Assembly: GCF_932276165.1 (NCBI RefSeq)
Contig: NC_063986.1
Span: 2,430,501-2,494,500 of the forward strand
From: Plutella xylostella
Lineage: Eukaryota; Arthropoda; Insecta; Lepidoptera; Plutellidae
DNA: 64,000 bases
Reading direction: 5' to 3'
Position numbers and translations under genes: made by a program. A model generated the notes under the pieces. The model saw only the letters and a program-made list of their open reading frames with translations. It was not told the origin of the DNA and ran no database searches. Positions 59,103 to 64,000 of the stretch are shown here, one piece after another; position 1 is the first letter of the stretch, and each line of letters begins with the position of its first letter.

Positions 59103-61314
59103 GATCTTTCAATCAGTTGTCAGAAAACGATTTAAATTATAAAAATGTGTGTAGGCGCTCGTACTCTGTCGATCAAGATTGAGGCTCTTGCGCAAACTCA
59201 ATACAAGTCTCGGATCGAGCTGTTTGCTTGGACAACTCAACTAATTAAGCGTTGCAACTAAATTACGGCATAGCTAATTAAATTATTACCGACTACACCA
59301 TCGAAAATACTGTACTTAGATATTTTAATTAAGTGTGAACTTTGAAAACAGCAATCCTATAGGTATAAATATATAATTTAAGTTTAAAGAGTTGTATGAA
59401 AAGCCGCCATCAATAATGAAGTCATTAGAGTGGCCTTGGTTGTAACCCTTACAAAACTTATTTTATTGCAACACAACATGTGTTCGCAATTTTTAAAACC
59501 TTATCACTTAATTAAACTAAAGCATCTCACGACCCATTCGATTAATTACTTGGATCCGCGGCGCGCGCGCAGCAAAAAGTCACAAATGAATGAGGGAACC
59601 GACTCACTAACAACATTTCTTAACTACCTGAGAAGTGTTTGAGAATTAATGTTCATTGCTCAGATTGTACATAACTTTGGTCCTTCGTGCCGGGTGCGCC
59701 CTTTCGCAGGCGAGAGGAGGATGTTTCGTAGATAACGTCTTTAGTGGTTATAGCTACAGGTTGTAGGCCCGCGTAGGTAGGGCATGGCATGCGAGCGCGG
59801 CACAAACAATAAATTGCATAGCTGATCGTATTGACTGGATAGCATCTGAGTGCTGACAAGTGACACGGCTCGCGACTCTCGTCCCGATTTAAGATTTGCT
59901 ACGGCCCTTCATTACAATAGTTTATTACCTGTGCTTGTATCGAGATTTCATATCACTTTTCCGTGTTGTGTTTTATTGCGCCAACGCCACCGTCCTCTGG
60001 TGTGTCTAATCTGATTATGTTAATAATTTGGAGCACAAGAAGTCCATGTTAATCTCGGTTTACTTCGAAAGCGCATGCTTTATTAAAATTTATGATGTTG
60101 CTCTCATGAACATCTGGCTTTCCTACACCAATGTTAAGAATGGCATCGCATTAATAAATCCTTCCGCATACATAGAATGTAGTTTATAACCACGTTCAAC
60201 ATAATATTTTACCATTCCGCCGATTCTATCGAGATTGGAACAGGTTCCAGCAAATTATGCGTCGCATTAAACCCAGTGCGGGGTCTTCTTCTTAATAATT
60301 TATACTTATTCAGCTTTCTAAGAGCTAGGATTTACTCTGAACGCTCTTGAGATACATTTCCTCCTCGCAATAATAATTAAACTCCTCTAACGTTATAATC
60401 ATTCTTAGCATTAGCATTGAAGTGTAAATACATTACTTATTTTCATGGTTATCTTTATTCGAATCGTCTGTAATATTAAATGTTAATTCAACGTTCCCAA
60501 TATGACTAATGCTTTCAAACGGTCAAACGGTTCTTTACCAATCGTTTGAGATGCATGCATTTTAATCGTCTCATCAATTAGTTCGGTTTAACTTTCAATA
60601 TGTTTAATAGCCTTAAAGATATTTTAAATGCTTTTCCCAACCATACTGAAACTAATTTGCATGGTAAGCTGGCCATTGCTACATTTATCTTAATCCAGCG
60701 GTCAACAGGTTTGGATTCCAGCGTTCCCGAGCAAAAGTACGTCGGCTTCTCCGTAGCGTTCCCGGGTAATAGCGCCCTCTGCCTTAATGTTTGCTACCTG
60801 TTCCGGTGCCGTAATGAGCGGCTAACTAATGCTTTGTGCAACTTCGAAATGCACTATTTTAAATTCCTTTTAATGGCCCGCGCCAGCTCCAGTTTAAGGC
60901 ACATTCCTCCGACATTTTAAGGCAAATGTACTCACAGAGTAACAATTTCGAAATGATAATTTTGTGCAAACAACAAGCTTGTTTGCTATGCCTTTCACTT
61001 CTAATAGTTTGGAGCATGCATACCTTAACCATTAAGGGATTAGCGACACGGAAGTGTTCCATTGCACTTGTCCGAGCGAGCAATACACCGTGAACCGTAG
61101 AAATTCCAGTAGTTTAATCGCTTGAATTGGCCGTCGGCTGCTCCTGATTGTAGCTCGTTCGGAGGGAAACTATAATGGACGATTTCCTCTATACATCTGC
61201 AGTTTTGTTGTCGTATGGGTGTTTCTAGTTGGGATGTTGTGTGAGTTTCCTTTGGATATATTCAATGGGCGCCGACGATCGTAGGATGCATTGAGACATA
61301 GATGAGTAGATGTT
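59103..61314. other. Gene-free DNA
   Basis: No gene supported. The 106-codon + strand frame at 60600-60920 shows no recognisable domain. A short GCGCGCGC run lies near 59562. Confidence 0.5.
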
Positions 61315-61371
61315 GGCTGGATGAGAAAAGCAGAAGATCTAGTTGTGCCGCTCCGAAGGAGACATGCTTTG
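61315..61371 (+). mobile_element. Degraded RTE-type LINE C-terminal fragment
   Basis: The frame GWMRKAEDLVVPLRR matches the first half of the conserved tail seen intact at 2543. After that a frameshift and small deletions destroy it. No tail or target-site duplication can be recognised. Confidence 0.6.
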
Positions 61372-64000
61372 TTATTGATTTATGTTTATATGTGTTTATG
61401 TGTCATACAAATGATACAAAAACCCTACACGTAATGAGATGTGAACTCGTGAGAAAGGGAGATCGACATTAATAGAGTAGTTAATTAAAGCCTTTCGATG
61501 TTTTGAAAGCTCATTGGGATTTATATGCAATTAATTACGGCAGATTTTTATATTTTTTTAATGGCACACTAGGTTTGCCGCCAATTATTTAGATATAATT
61601 ATATCATCTTTTGAAAAAGTTTCTCGTTATCAGATATATGATTTACGTTTGTATGTTAATTGCCTATTTATAAAGTTCACATTTACAATTTATACGTGTT
61701 TTTATTGGACATGTGTTTCGCACCACGAAACAGGTTTTTGTGTGCATCTGCATGCATAAATGCCAGATTAATGTGGTGTTAACGAAGTGTAAGTATTTTC
61801 TCAATTCAAGCATTTTATAGTTGCCTTATAAGTGACTTATAAATGTTGCAGACGCAGCGAAATAATGAAAGATGCCCCGCTAAGTGGCCATGAATAATGG
61901 TATCTTCGCGACTCAACACTCAAGTTATAGGGCTTACAGTCACACGCTTCCTATTTCATAAATCTACGATTATCCGACTCAGCTGAAATACGCATTACTA
62001 TACCTATTTACGAGCCGTGGCCATTATTTAAATGCCTTACTGACATTTGGAGTCGTATTATGCACTAACAACACTGACTAGTGTAGCTGACAGATGATTA
62101 TCAGACCGCCATAAGAAGATGCGTAATGTGATAGTCAGATCTAAAGAATTCCCACGTGGTGAGAATTTCGCGAGCACACATACGCTCCCATAGGAAACCT
62201 CGAGTGCCTATTCTGGTCAACGGGACGGAGTGCATAGAAAGCGCATTTGCACAATGGGAAAGGACGAAAAAAGGTCCGTTTCCGTTCTAAAGGGATTCAG
62301 TGGCGTTGTTTCTAACGCGATAGCATCGCCCGTCCGAGATCGCATCGCGTTCGCGTGCAGATCGCATCGCGGTCACATAATGAGCATAATGCTGAGGCGT
62401 TCGGCGTTCGGGAACAAAGGATTGCATCGGATGCATCGCTACATATTGATAGTTGGTCCGGTGTGACTTCTTATTTCTAGCTCTCGCGAAAGTTACGGCT
62501 ATATGAGTCTGCTGAATTTTAGGTACAGTTTGGGGTAGACGTGTTCTTATGTATCTGCATTACTTGGGTGAAGGCGCCTGTCGGCGCCTCCCCCACAGTA
62601 AGGGTAAAGCTGAATAAGTCCCTTATGGCCGACTTCAGTAAATAGGTTTCATTTAGAAAACAAAAAATAAATAAATCTGCATTACAGTCCTTCAGTCCCA
62701 TAGCTAATAACCTCAATATACACGGATAGTTATCTACCGATGACATTCAAAACAAGGCTCAAATAGAAACCATAATCATACCCAATCAACAATTTACATT
62801 GTAAAGTTCATGTTTACTATTCTATTAGGCTATCCACCGCACCTATAGCTGCAGTTGGCCTATTGCACTTTACAAATGAAGCCGTTACCCAACCCGAATG
62901 CAGAGGAGGATGCGCTTGCATAAAGACTTTCACGTGATGCTAGTCATTCTGTGCAGTACTGGCTTTTCTGAGATATATTTAAACGCTTGGGTGGAAAATA
63001 ATATGGGATTTGATCAGAATGTCCTCAGTCTAGTTTTATTTTAATAGGTTCAGCTGTTGAATTTAGCTCACAATTTTTTTTATATATTATGTTTTTTTTT
63101 TGTTATAATTCTTTATAGCGACTATTTGATACTTAAGTTACTTTAATAATAATATACTAGTGTGTCCATGTGTCGCGTCATGGGTAAGCCGTTTCGCCCA
63201 ACGTGTGTAGATAATATCGCACAGGACAACTCGTCGATTAGAACCGTCGATAGAACGGGCACAGATAGCCGGCCGCGTCCAAACAGATATTTATTGCTCC
63301 CCATTCCTTACGGGTGGTCGCTATCCGCAGCGCCCGAACAAATGAACTATGAATAAACACCTGCCGGTAGTATGCTTTAATTTAAGAAGTACATGAATTA
63401 CTCATAATGCCATTTTTCTGGAGCTGTATTTTTTTGTACATGTTTATATTTTAGAATGTTCAAGGGTTAATTTCGTTATTTATAAGCGAAACTCCGGAAT
63501 CTTTAAATTTATACTGTGTTAAATCGAAACCGTAATTAGATAGTCCGATTCGCAACAAATAAATAACAATACCTCTATTAATTTAGAATATATATTCACT
63601 CACTCACTCTTGATGGCTAGTTGACCCAAAGTGGATCTACCAAATTATCCGCTACCAAAAAAAATAGAATATATATAGGTACCTTGTAATAATTTACAAA
63701 ATTTATATTTAACTTTTTATTTTAATGATTTTGTGCTAAAGAAATAACAAACTGCAGAGTAAGGTGCAAATAACAAATAAATATCAGAAATACATTTGTG
63801 GAGTCTATGAAAGATGTGACTTCGAACTAGGAATTACAAATGGCAAACCATTGTATATCAGTAATGTATGCAAACCATTTGTTACGAGAAATTGTGAATA
63901 AATATTTCTCCAAGTGCTAGGTAAATTACTTACTTAAACTTATTGGTGGGCGTCAAGGTGAATGTATGACGTTAACGAAATTACTCTCCGCTGAACAAAA
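61372..64000. other. Gene-free DNA to window end
   Basis: AT-rich. A GC-richer patch at about 62230-62460 has GATCGCATCGCG twice (near 62339 and 62361). A tight GC hairpin is at 62572-62589. The last kilobase is almost entirely A/T-rich low-complexity DNA. No gene was recognised. Confidence 0.5.
62572..62589. repeat. Short GC hairpin
   Basis: AGGCGCC and GGCGCCT form a perfect 7-bp stem around a TGTC loop, followed by CCCCCAC. It is isolated in AT-rich DNA and of unknown significance. Confidence 0.5.

Overview
The window is AT-rich, gene-poor animal DNA, almost certainly from a moth or butterfly (Lepidoptera). The assignment rests on its repeats: 3' ends of RTE-type LINEs that decode to the typical C-terminus GWMRKAEDR..LWRSLGEAYVQQW, short repeats ending in TATAATATTAG, scattered TAGGTACCTACC motifs and a 'GGGTTCCGTAGCC' repeat, all of which I recognise from lepidopteran genomes. 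Most of the 64 kb reads as intron or intergenic sequence filled with small transposons.

The dominant object is one full-length, apparently intact non-LTR retrotransposon on the minus strand, about 9.7 kb (23896-33613). A 16-bp target-site duplication brackets it and it ends in an uninterrupted 43-nt poly(A) (poly-T on the + strand). It has a ~0.9 kb 5' UTR, an ORF1 (723 aa; coiled coil, RRM-like region, three CCHC-type zinc knuckles) and an unusually long ORF2 (1985 aa). ORF2 holds, in order, an APE-type endonuclease, reverse transcriptase, RNase H, a CCHC motif, about 450 residues I cannot assign, and a complete superfamily-1 helicase of the type found in alphavirus-like positive-strand RNA viruses. 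This retrotransposon-viral helicase fusion is the main biological system of the window.

Support for host genes is thin. An ATG-free sequence at 1-278 with an arthropod initiator and a strong splice donor looks like a 5' UTR exon on the + strand. A 59-nt sequence at 51839-51897 with near-ideal acceptor and donor could be the next exon, which would make most of the window a giant first intron. On the minus strand, 19903-20178 is a coding-like 276-nt block with a good donor. A 102-codon ORF at 57054-57362 has a TATA box upstream. None of these proteins is recognised.

The rest is a catalogue of small mobile DNA: a TIR-bearing MITE family (2256, 6958, 13929 and a fragment at 47785), fold-back elements (1434, 13320, 47865), four dispersed copies of a ~210-bp repeat (23500, 35118, 51086, 53690), a 'GGGTTCCGTAGCC' repeat (52128), and RTE tail fragments (2534, 34384, 61315). 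At 57716-59094 there is a stack of elements: a hAT-like non-autonomous element interrupted by a deleted mariner-like element and by a SINE whose head resembles 5S rRNA.
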